Assembly: GCA_019614645.1 (NCBI GenBank)
Contig: JABWDB010000005.1
Coordinates: 12,761,001 to 12,825,000, forward strand
Reading direction: 5' to 3'
DNA from: Stratiolaelaps scimitus
Lineage: Eukaryota; Arthropoda; Arachnida; Mesostigmata; Laelapidae
DNA: 64,000 nucleotides
Made by a program: the position numbers and the translations under genes
Shown: positions 51,121-62,484 of the stretch, one piece after another
How the letters are laid out: each line of letters opens with the position of its first letter
Position numbering within the stretch: the stretch's first letter is position 1
Notes under the pieces: model-generated
What the model saw: only the letters and a program-made list of their open reading frames with translations
What the model was told of the DNA's origin: nothing
Databases searched by the model: none

Positions 51121-51238
51121 GTTGTTGTTGCTGTTGTTGTTGTTGTTGTTGCTGCTGTTATTGTTGTTGTTGCTTTCATTTTCTTGGTGTTAAAATTGTT
51201 AAGGTTTCGTGTCAGGTTTTATTCCCTTCATATCAATT

Positions 51239-51269
<31 letters not shown>

Positions 51270-51400
51270 TTTCCTCGGCGATGTTTGGCTTTCCGCCATC
51301 GATTTTCGTCATACTTTTATGTCAACCTTTCCATCATTTTCTCTCTTTTTCTCTCTTTCTCTCTCTCTCCCTCTTTCTTCTCCTCTTTAACAATGCTTAC
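51121..51400. repeat. (TTG)n and (CT)n-rich low-complexity tract
   Basis: TTG/CTG trinucleotides (51121-51175) followed by CT-rich runs (51241-51380), pyrimidine-rich on the plus strand. Confidence 0.9.
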
Positions 51401-53615
51401 ATATGTTTGTTTCTTCCTTGTGTCTTTTCGTCAATATTATTATTATTATTATATCTGTTTAACAATTATTCTGTTTTCATCCTGGTCTCCTATCATCTTA
51501 CGTGTTTTGATGGTATTCCTGTTGTTATTCCAGTTTCATTCTGTGGTGGTGGTCGTGGTTGCTGTTGTTGTTGTTGCTGTTATTAATAATAGTATTATTA
51601 TTATTGTTGTTGTTGTTGTCAGTAATAGTCGTAGCAGTTGTAGGTGGTGTGGATGTTAACGCGCTGTTTGACACCCTCCGGTGTCAAACTCGCCTTTTTC
51701 TGTCTCCTTGCCAGTCCTATGATGCTGAGTGGCGGCCGCCGACACCCACCCATCCACCCAAGTTGTGTTTCTCTTTTCCAGCTTCCAGCCAAACGTTCGA
51801 TGCGTTCCTCGTTCGATTGTTGATGTTCGTATCTCTCTCTCTCTCGCTCCCGCATCTTCGCTGTATTTATGTGTTCACTTTTCGCATTCTTATTGTGGTA
51901 TTTTCTTTTTTTTATATCATTATAAGTCCCCACTTACTGTCATCTCTCTCTCTCTCTCGCTCGCTCGTTCTCTCTCTCTCTCTCGCTATTGTTCTATTGC
52001 GCTAGTCTGTATTTTTTTTGTCTCCCTTCCCAAGTATTCATTTTTTCGCACAATCTCTATCGCTCGGTCTTGCGTTCTCTCTTTTGCTCGCGTTCATCAT
52101 AATCACCATAATCAGTTGTAGTAGTAGTAGTAGTATTTAGTATTTTATTAATTGGTATCATTTCATCATCACTATCATCACCATCATCATTATCATCGTT
52201 AATATTACCATCATGTATGTATATAGCATACACGGGGTGTGTGTGTGTGTGTCGCATTAGTCATATGGCATCGACGTCTTCTTTCTGTCAGTCTGAGGCT
52301 CTAGTTATCACCGTGGGGTATTAATATTATTATTATTATTATAGTTCAATTACTTTTTATTATATATCGCTGGATTGATTACTCTGAGTTCTCTCTTTTT
52401 TTTTTCGCGTATATGAGTGAGTGTATAGTTTCTCCTGTCGACTGGCCGTGTTAGCTGTAAGCTATGTGTCTGCGTGTTTATGTTCGTCCGTTCCCAGCCC
52501 CGCCTTGGTTACGTTCGCTTGTTGATTAATGTTCGTTGCTGTCTCCCAAGTCACCTCCCACCCGCCTTCCATCCGTGACACGTCTGGCTGGAGGTTCTCT
52601 CTGATAGATCATATACGAGTTAGGTAACCTGCTCCGTTGAAATCGGTGCGATATCGCCCGACTGTCTCTGCCCTCCGTTTATCCCGTCATTGATGTTGCC
52701 ATTTGGCGAAAATTTCGCTGTTGACATGATCACCCCACGTCATTGTACGCTTCACGTATTCTCTGCTTGCTGCTGCTTCAGGTGTTGTTATTGTTGCTTG
52801 TGGTGGTGATGTTATCGTAGGTGTACGATGATTCATGTCTGATTCGTGATCAAGTCTGATTATTGACGCTAAACCAGCCTCAGTTTGTTTATCTGATGTT
52901 GTTTTTTGTTTGCAGAACTACAACAGATTAGAAAAAGTACGCCAAAAAAAAGGCCAATATCGAACTCATCGAAACGATGAATGACCGCCGTTGTTATTAT
53001 CAGCAGCAGTAGCAGCTGCAGTAGCAGGAGAAGAAGAAGATGATGATGATGGAGATTATGATTCAATTTCACAGATGTACATACATCAACATTCTTCACA
53101 AAGTAAGCCAGAACAGGGATACCGATATTGCCGAAGCAATCGCTTGGAATCGACTCGTATGGGGGGGAGATTGAGGCACATATGCCATAGCGACACGCTT
53201 ATTCTTATTATTATTATTATTATTATCATTGCACGATATGATGGCACCGATCGTTTGGTGTTGTATATTGAACTCGCGCTCATTGAACTGGTGAATTGGA
53301 GACAATAAAATAATGTATTATTCAAACATACAGTATCAATTTGTTTTCCTTCGCGTCGCTTGCTCTATGTGCTGGTCATGTGCGGTCGTACCCGACGATG
53401 AATAGAAGATCATTATTCTGCTTTATCGACTGCTTTATTACCATTATTAATACTTTTATTATGATTATTATTATTATTATTAGTTATTATTTTGTTTTTT
53501 ATAATTATGATTACTAGGAATTTTCTGCCGAGTATACTTTCGTTTCTAATAACTCACTTCATATGATTCTGCTATAGTCGAGTGGTCTCTCTCGTCGAGC
53601 AGTTGACGGGACCAA

Positions 53616-53648
53616 TGGAGACAATCAGTACCACTCTGATTGTCTCCA
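53616..53648. repeat. Perfect 13-base hairpin with 7-base loop
   Basis: Arms at 53616-53628 and 53636-53648 are exact reverse complements (TGGAGACAATCAG on the left). The hairpin would be present in the RNA if the synaptobrevin transcript extends this far. Confidence 0.9.
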
Positions 53649-55113
53649 CCCTCCCTCCGGATGTTTGACGCTCTCCAGAGCCACTAGTCGCTAAATTCAT
53701 AGAATTAATTAATGAACAATAATAATAATAATAATGATGATGATGATTGGGAAAACAACAACCATTAGTATTTAGGCAAATTGGTCGTCCGTCAGCCAGC
53801 CAGTGGTTCGGCAGTTCGTAGTTCGTGCCGAGCCAAATTGCTAGCTCCCCTGTCGTATCCCGTATGACATGATCACGTTGCTCCATAGGTTACTGTCACC
53901 GATGCCTCGCATTCTCGTCTTGTTTTTGTTATACAGCGATAGATTGATAGATTGATAGATCGGTTGTGGTGAATATGAATTTCCAGCTGGCTCAGCACTG
54001 TCGCTGGGGAGCGTCGATTGGTGTTATTGGTGTTCATGGGCTAATCGCTGTTCAGTAGACACTGTATGATGAGTGATCAGCACAAAGGGACTGCGCGGTG
54101 GTGGCTCTGATACGTGTCAGTGGTCGTTGTAGTACTAGTAGTGATAGCAGCATATACTTTTCATTATTTTATCAATTATCATTAGCATTAGCATCATTAT
54201 TTTATATATATATATATATATCGAAGTGTGGGAGCTGATGTCGCTCACCAGCGCACCGTTCTCAGTCGGGCATCGTCTCTCATCATCATCTGCTTCGTCA
54301 AAACGTCGTAACACGGGTAGATCTAAATAGGTAACCATCGATAAGGCGGGGCCCTGTTCCCTCGCTCTCTCTCTATCTCTCTCTCAATCTCTCAATGTCT
54401 ACACTGGCCCAGTGTCCGCCTACGAGAAACCGCAGTAAGCGACGAGACAGCCTTGCCGCCAATCTTCCAATAATCATCGCCAGCAGTTCGTCGATGAGTG
54501 AATTCTATTCCGTATGCTTGTTGTTACGTGTCTGTTATGCACTTGCGTCTGTCCTGAATGTTTATTTCGCGGCGACCAGTTTGATCACCTCCATCCGTCC
54601 CCAGCGCATTCGTTGCACCTTGCTATTTCTGCTGAACCAAAACGCGCAATCAGACCAATAAGCTGAACAGCTTGACCCGCCAGCCGGCCAGCTATATGAT
54701 TCACTTGGTAACTCGGCCTGAAGGTCATCCTCTCTCTCGAATGTAGGGAAGGTTTCCAGTCGCAAGCACGCCGCTCATGTTGTCGGATTTGTTGGAACAC
54801 TTGATTATTTTGCCTATTTCGTTGCCCATGCTGGGAGTCCTACCCCACCTACCCCAAGGTAGATAGCTAGGTAGGCAAATATGTGGCTGTTTCGTATACG
54901 TTTGGTCTGGTGCTGTAATCGATAGAAGATAGTGGGGGGGGGGGTCAATCGTTAATCCGTGTGTTCCCGGGGCGCGAGGCCAACTCCAATTATGCTTCCC
55001 GCGGCCGGCTGTCACGTGCCAAGATGACATTTATCGCAACAATGGGTCAGTCCACTGCGGCGATGGCTGGCTATTGTGCTTTTAATTAAATAATTATCAG
55101 CCGCTGTTCGCGC

Positions 55114-55123
55114 TATATATATA

Positions 55124-55153
<30 letters not shown>
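55114..55153. repeat. (TA)n microsatellite
   Basis: TA run with one phase shift at its centre. Confidence 0.95.
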
Positions 55154-55154
<1 letters not shown>

Positions 55155-58100
55155 ATCACGTGGATAACAACTGCAGTTTCGTATTATTATTATTATTTTA
55201 TATTGGTACTTTATTACTCCATTAATTAATCGTTTAATTAACACCGTTCTTACGGTTATAGCCGATCGTCTTCGGAAATCGCTAGAATATCTCACATACG
55301 GTACAGACCGAGAATCTTGTCATACGAAATGTGTCTACGGCACATTGCGGGCAAATAGATTTCTGTTTCGGAGTCTGGTCTCCTCGTCGTTTGTAACGAA
55401 AAACTTGTCTATTATCCTAAAAAAGGGAAGTGTCCACTGTCCACTGTTTGTTGATCCGAATCGTCTTGTCCTGCTAGGTTTGTTTTGTCGGCTTGCTTTC
55501 TATGTATTTCTCTGCAGCCGTCCCGAATTGCAGCAGTTTCAGCAGGATATAGATCACGCTCGATGTCGCTTACGTGATAATGCTGTAGATGCTATCGCAC
55601 CGCCGTTGCGGCACCGCTGCCCCACCGTCTACAACGCGTTGTCCCCTCCCCCCGGACAACAGATGGAAGAGTAGACGGGGAGAGCAACGCAGGTCGTTCT
55701 TCTTTGCTTTGCGCATCTGTCGTTGTCTTCCGCTGCAGTCTGGCTAGCACTGCAATTCCTATCCTGTGTACGGCCCACGCCCGCACACATACAGGTTACC
55801 TTCACACTGCGTCAATCGTTACATTATCGGCTTCAATTATACATGTACGTCGCACCTGAAATGTTCCACAAGGTAAAGCGGGACAGAAGAGAGTTCAAAA
55901 GGAATAGTGATTAGTTCTCTGATCTAACGAAAACTGCCTGCGGAAGAATACAGTAATATTGACGAAAAACAAGAGTTGTCTCTATCTATGAATCTATCAT
56001 CGAGACTTTGACGAAATGGCTACATCATCGTGCATATCTAACATCTTTCTCGAAATCCCCTCAGGAGTTAACTCGAAGCTAATCGTTCACAGCTCTCATC
56101 TACAGGTACCAATAGCCACTAGCGCGCTTAGAAACAGCTTTCAATCAATTGGCGCGAGTGGCGTTTAACCTTCCTCTGTGGACAAACTGCTCCGGCTTTG
56201 GAAGTCGACCCAAGTATATCCAAGTTTCTTTTCTCCCTCGCCATATCGTATTGCTAACCATCGCTTGAAATCGCTATACCACTTCGAATTATTTCTCCAG
56301 GCAGATACGCAGCCCATGCGCTCACTACGGCGTCCCACTGACGGCTACTATACGGTACTACCTTGACAATGACACGGCTGGCGGTTTTGCTGCCGGAGTC
56401 GCCTTCTTCACCTTCCCGAATCACCTTCGGCTTTCGTTCCACGTTTTCCTTTTCAGTGCCCTTTTTTCTACCGTCCATCTACTTTTTCATGATACTTTCA
56501 GTCAATTGCTGCTGCTGCTGGCGGCGGCGGCGGCGGCGTTTACTCCTGTTGGCGCTGAACGAAAATTTCGTCCGTACCGTGAGTGTCCACAGGTCGATCA
56601 AGTGTTATCGCTGCCAATCGTCGCCAAATTCGCGCTGCTGTTGCCGTTGTTCTTCATCTGTCCTTTCAGCGTTCGTTCTAGTTCCTCATCGTCGTCACCT
56701 GCACTGCCACTACTAGGCATTGACGCTTGCTCCAGCACTCGGGAGCGTCAGCTATAGCACTTCTAACAACTGGCCACTGTTGGAACAGCTGCAGTTCGAG
56801 AATAAATTCGAGAGAAGAGGCAAATCGTTGCACACATAGGCGAGATTAAGAGAGAAGAGCGTCTTTTCTACAGATGCTGCTGCAGCACTGGTTGCCGCTG
56901 CGATAGCGGCTTCCTGCTACTTATTAGTAGTAGCAGTAGTAGTAATAGCTTATTGTATAGTATTGCAAATATGATATTCTGTTCTGCAGAGGCGGCAATA
57001 TCTTGAAGTACTTTAGTAGTATTCTGCTGCTGCTGCTGATGATATTTCATTGCGTTATTTCTGTTATCTGCTTGAGGCGGGCGTTGCGATGCTGCAGCGC
57101 GACTGCACGGGCGGTTCGCGCGGCGTCGCCACCGAATATCCCACCCGCTCTATACAATGAGATGTCATATAACACACACACATATATATATATATTATAT
57201 ATATATATATAATAGGCGGGAAGGTGTCACCGACGGCCGACAGCTAGAGAGCCTTGTTGTTACGTCACAGAAAGCTGCAACAACAATTGCCGTTGCAGCG
57301 ACCTGTACAGTTAACGTTGTTGACCTGCGTCCTCGGGAACTCAGGGAGCGGCGGCGGCGGTAACATGCTCGTTTGTTGGTGAATCCTCCTCGCACGCCAT
57401 GTATCAAACACGTGATACACTCACTTTTTTTTTTACTTTTAAATACATCTGGCTTCCGCATAGGCTCTGCTTGGTCTGTCTACCGGCGGTGGGTGATATC
57501 GGCGGCGCCGCTTTCTTCGCAGGTGGTGGTGGCGGCAAATGTTCGAGTCAACGATTTGTTGCTGTTGTTGTTGCTGTTGTTGTTTGTGTCTACCTTGTGA
57601 ATTGCTGTTGGCTGTTGCTTCGGCTTCTGAGGCAGAACGTGTTTGTACCCAATCGTTTGCGTTGTGTTGCTTCTTGTTGTTGCTGCTGCAGTTGTTATTG
57701 TTGTTGGTATCTGCTTGCTTTTTTACTATTATGTTTACGAATCCCATTGATTTCCCTTTATCGGAGTAGTAGTTTTTCTCAGCTTCATTTTGTGTGCTCC
57801 ATCTTCTGCTGCGGCTGCTGCTGCTGCTACTACTGCTGTTCCTTACGACGACAACAACGTAACACAACAGGACCATACCGAGTTGGATGCTGGTACGGGA
57901 TGCTTGGTTGTGGCTGGATAGCTTGGCGGTCTTGCTGGATGGGTCGCGGCCGAACATCCCAGAACCCGGCTGGGTTTTGGGTTTACATGAATTTCACTGC
58001 GGATGATAATTAAGCGGAATAACAAGTACAACGTAACAACGACAGTAATGACAGTATATTTGTTAGCAAGCATATATAAGCTGTAGTGTATTTTTGAGCT

Positions 58101-58369
58101 GTCACGCTCTGTTAGAGGATCACGCTTAAGGTCTCGAATGAAATTCGATAAGTTGAACTTCAACGACAACAACAATAACGACGACCACAACAACAAATCG
58201 GTGCTAAGCTATGATTCGTGGGAATCATGAATGATCGTGAAAGACTCTACATACTTTTTATGACAGTGTGTCGAATTGATTGATGTTTCATTGCGTGTCG
58301 CCTGCATGGCTTACTTATTAAATATTATTATTATTATTACTTATTATTATTATCAATGCTGTGACTCAC

Positions 58370-58692
58370 TGGCAATGATGAGAACAAAGACGGCACCGAT
58401 TGCTACCATGACCGCGATCATCTTGCAATTCTTCCACCAGAATTTCCGTTTGAGTTTGCCCGCCTGTTGTTCGAACTGCGAAGCGCCCTGTTGCAGCGCA
58501 TCGGCTCGATCGTCTAGCTCAGAGAGCTTCTGATCGCGCTCGAGGACCTTCTCTACGTTGGTCCGCATAATATCGACCACCTCATCGACTTGCGCCTGGG
58601 TTTGCTGAATCCGCTTCGATGCCGCCTGGTGCTGCGGGTTGACCGCGGGCGCCGCTGGCGCTCCATCGGCTCCCCCTTCCGCAGGTGCGGAC
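58370..58692 (-). CDS. nSyb: Synaptobrevin/VAMP SNARE exon (neuronal type), partial gene
   Basis: Synaptobrevin is the vesicle R-SNARE that pairs with syntaxin and SNAP-25 for synaptic vesicle fusion. This single exon encodes an Ala/Pro/Gly-rich N-terminal part ([15 protein letters not shown]), then the full SNARE motif from [20 protein letters not shown] through [13 protein letters not shown] and [19 protein letters not shown], and a C-terminal membrane anchor, [17 protein letters not shown]. The zero-layer arginine is in VLERDQ. The exon starts after the acceptor TCTCGTCAG in phase 2 and ends at a strong donor, GCCA|GTGAGT, in phase 1. A short first exon therefore lies above 58692 and a tail exon below 58370. 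The frame reading through the donor (SESQH and stop) is probably intronic. Likeness to fly n-Syb suggests the neuronal rather than the ubiquitous paralogue. Confidence 0.93.
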
Positions 58693-59432
58693 CTGACGAG
58701 AGAAGAACAAGGAACGATCGTGGGAAAATGGCCACGAAACACCAACCATTAATTTAGCGCTATGACAACGAACCTTGGGAGAATATCAACAGGGGGGAAC
58801 ACTCATTGGGAGTTGGTGGTGGGAGTTGTTACTGAAATAGGCTGGGAGATGAAATGACCCAATAACTGACTCGTAACAACACTGGTCAAATGTACACTGC
58901 GATGCGCAGGTGGAGACGAAGTGGACAAGAGGCAAAAACCCCCTTGTGTTCTGCTCACTGATAACGGACCTCGGTGTCGTATAGTGACATTATAATGACA
59001 CCTATACAGGGGTATATAATGCAGTATGGTTCCTGCATATTGCCATCGCCCTGTCGGGAAGTCTCTGAAGTCGATTATGAAATGACATCTGCTGGGCGGC
59101 GCTAGGAATGACGACGCAGTGACAAACCAGTGCCTCTATGGAATCGATATTATTATAGTTGGGCGGCTGGCTGACAATTGGTAATCTCTCGGTCGGCTGC
59201 TCCCCCCACCCCCGACGCCCACCCCCGACGCCCACTCGAAGTGCCGATGTTCTGCCGATTCAGGACAGTAGCCAACTGATTCCCTTATCTACTTCTATAC
59301 TCTCGTATCATTACAACGGCAGTTGACTGTGACTGCTCGAGTGACAGGAACAACACGGTCCCACGAGTTGCTTATATCGCAGTGGCCGCCGCCACAGCTG
59401 CTGTTTCTGCCGCCGGCTCCATGTCTAAATTC

Positions 59433-59466
<34 letters not shown>

Positions 59467-60168
59467 TCCGACCTCTCGGCCAATCATCCCGTCCTGTGCG
59501 TTAGCTGCGTGCTGGGTGCTCCCTTAGTCATTCATCTAGGCTGCAACCGGACCCCCATTACTGGGCCATGATGTACATACGTATGTGTCACACTACACCG
59601 AATTATTGTGCAAGCCACATGAACGTATAGGCAGTATACATGCATAGCTGACGGAGCCACTACCATCCCCACTCCACCCCAATGGCGGAGCGACCCCTCC
59701 CTACTGCCGGTGGGGCCTCTGGTACTGGCTCCCGATATGCCCCTGCAGTGACACTGGCTACCACCCGCCCCCCGCCTTCGCGCCCACCCTATCCTCGAAG
59801 GCCAAATACCGTTATGGCCCAATGGGCGAAATAGCCTCTGGGTGACGGGCTGGCGCGGAGCCGTGTTGACGAGAGATCAACTTCGTTGGCTGATAGGTCG
59901 ACTGGTAGTGCTCACGACGATCGCATAAACGCACGCTCCACTCAGTACCTGGGTTCCAGCTACTTATATCGACGAACACCGCAAGTGACGGTGATGGTGG
60001 TAGCTGTGCCTGCGGCGGCGGCAGACGAAAGTAGCCAACCAGCGTCCGTTCGTCCGCTGTGGACCATCTGGCCGCCCGACCGAGCGAGCAAGCGAGCGAC
60101 CGGCGCTTGGCGAAAAGAAGAGGTGCCACGGGCCCTCCCTAACGGCAGCGGCGGAATGACCACCGCCA

Positions 60169-60192
60169 CGGCGGTAGCGGCCGCTACCGCCG
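60169..60192. repeat. 24-base perfect GC-rich palindrome
   Basis: The sequence reads the same on both strands, centred on CGGCCG (60178-60183). It sits in a CpG-rich block that may be promoter sequence. Confidence 0.9.
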
Positions 60193-62014
60193 CTGTACAA
60201 GGCATGACTAGTCTTTGTGCGCTCGCTTCCCGGAGATAGCCAGAACAGGATTCGCGGGCGGGCGGGAGGAAGAGAGAAAAGGGAAGATGAACCGAGATGA
60301 ATGATCTCGGATCTCAGTACAAGCGAATGGTCGTACTCGCATGCCGGCAGCCTTTTACGGACGGACGTATCTCTCGCTGACGTCGGCTTCTCACCCAGCG
60401 AACGGTGACCAGCGGCACGAGTCGGACCAAGCGCGACATGGGTGACACATCATCGGAGGAGGAGTTAGCGAGAAACGATTGCCGCAGATGGGTGCTTCTT
60501 CGTACGCCTGACGCGCCCACTGCCAGTCGAACTGGCGGGAACGATTTGCTCACGTCGCCCATTCGTCATTGCCACCCTTGGTGTACCACACAATCGTCCA
60601 AACCCCCGCCTGCCTTCGCACGTTGGCAACAACAACAACACGTATTCAGTCTATTATATGCTATGGGAAAACACTCCCCCCCTCGGGGGTTCGGTATCGT
60701 TCGAGAGAGGCGCGTTCGTTGGCGACCCGTTTTTAGCCCCTGGAGAAAATGTAGTATTGAAAATGTGGGCAAGGGAGCGAGAGAGAGAGAGAGAGACAAA
60801 GCCCCCCAGTTTTTCAACGTGCTCCTGGAGCAGACGGGTCGAAGCCCGCCCAGCGATCTTACAGACCGACACACAGACCAGTACTACAAATAACATGTAG
60901 TACACTTCGTATTCAAGAGAAAGAAAATACACGAGGCATGCGAAACATAACCTCGTTCCCTTGCCCAACTGCACAGTAAAGGGGATTCTAGTTCGGCTTG
61001 CGGATTCGCTCCGCGCAAACACCCCGGCACGAAACGGTAGACATTAAAAGCTCGCCGATCCCTTAGGAGAGTTGCCAGAGAGTTCGTCGGAGCTGAACTG
61101 AGTTGATTCGCCTGCATGGCAGACAAGCACGCTCACAACCACACAACGCTAATGCTCCAACGGTGACCATTCACGAGTCATCCTGTCGCAACCGCTGACT
61201 CAACCCCACACATTGGCATTATGGCCAGCCGATACACCTATATTAGGCTACATGACGTTGACAGAGTGGCCGAAACATCAGTGTACAAGCTGAGGCAGAC
61301 GGGAGAACCTTGGATGAACATGGACCTTATCCACAACGAGCGTACTGAGACTATTGATCGCCCTTTCTTTCGAGGTATGGCCCGAGGAACACGAAGTGCG
61401 AAATATGAAATAGAACAAAGCGAAATCTACACTCGACGATTTCTTGTTCGGACACCTCGCGTTGCGTCATGTCGCATTTCAGCCGCGTGCCCGTTCGTAT
61501 TGCCACTGGCCCTCGTCGTCGACATCCTGGGCGTACCCGCAGGGAATCGCGGAACATCGACAACGAACTACGACGAGCGGGTACGGCACAAGGAATTACC
61601 AGCGCGGTCAATGAGCACCCAACACTCTCCAACACACTCTGCCCTGGCACTCCACAGCGATCCAATTCGCCATTGTCTACATCACCGCCTCCCCCCGCCA
61701 TAATCAGCGTCACTATGCACTACGGAAATCGCAGCCGACGGCACGAGGGCGGAACAACGAAACGACGCTGGACAGCCAAAAACCATAGAAAAATAAAGAA
61801 AGAGTGCGGGGTGGGGGGTGGGGGGCTAGATTACGGTGCAATGTCTATTGGGGGTTAGGGCCCCTCGTTGCTGGTCAATCCACGACGATCGGACGAAGCC
61901 TGCACGGCTTCTCTCACTCCCCGTGCACCCCACATCTGCGCCCGTCGCCGATCGACTGCAATGTCGCCTCAGCATCGTTAGCTTCCCCGATAACATACTG
62001 CTGTCGGAACAGCC

Positions 62015-62038
62015 GAGTCTAGCTGGACAGCTAGACTC
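62015..62038. repeat. Inverted repeat, 11-base arms, 2-base spacer
   Basis: GAGTCTAGCTG is followed after GA by its exact reverse complement. Its function is unknown. Confidence 0.9.
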
Positions 62039-62383
62039 ATACTAAGGCGTCTGTCATAGGAAGACATCGGTGCGCACGGTTTGTGACGAGAGGTACGACG
62101 ACGTTCATGCCTCCGCAGCTTTATCGTGACCACGGAACTCGGGCTGTGCGAGGGGCAGAGAAGTCAAGGCAGGGCCCGAAGCAATCCGCTTATTCATCTC
62201 GGGCCGTGGGTCGGGTCACGGCACACAACAAGTTAGCACACTAGCACTACTAGGAGGGTATTCAACACTACAGACAGTGGAAGGACAGGTTACGAAGATT
62301 AGGTTAACTTATGCTTATGTGAACGACACGCACATGATGCGGCGATTTGATTTGAGGTCGAGCTTTTTCCTGAACTAGCTGGA

Positions 62384-62449
62384 TGCTGCTTCTGCTGTCT
62401 GTAGCTGCTGCTGCTGCTGATGCTGCTTATATATATATATATATATATA

Positions 62450-62481
<32 letters not shown>
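62384..62481. repeat. (CTG)n followed by (TA)n
   Basis: A CTG cluster (62384-62425) runs directly into TA repeats (62428-62481) with one CT interruption. Confidence 0.95.

Positions 62482-62484
<3 letters not shown>

Larger units (their letters stand above)
50291..58369 (-). other. Region downstream of synaptobrevin: introns, 3' exons and 3' UTR
   Basis: The synaptobrevin exon ends in a splice donor, so at least one more exon must lie at lower coordinates. The 8 kb here are pyrimidine-rich on the plus strand ((CT)n at about 51241-51400, many TTG, CTG and TTA runs), meaning A- and purine-rich on the transcribed strand, as in the long lingerer and eIF4H 3' regions. No confident exon was found. 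A weak candidate for the last one is 57830-57969. Frames of up to 240 codons are repeat artefacts. Confidence 0.4.

Noticed and set aside
50931..51659. 242-codon Cys/Ser/Val-rich frame
   Set aside because: Composed of translated TGT, CTC and GTT repeats; no domain.
57399..58013. 204-codon plus-strand frame
   Set aside because: Cys/Val/Leu runs from TTG and CTG repeats, on the strand opposite the synaptobrevin transcript.
58693..58745. MVFRGHF start for synaptobrevin
   Set aside because: It is intronic read-through upstream of the acceptor TCTCGTCAG, not a plausible VAMP N-terminus.
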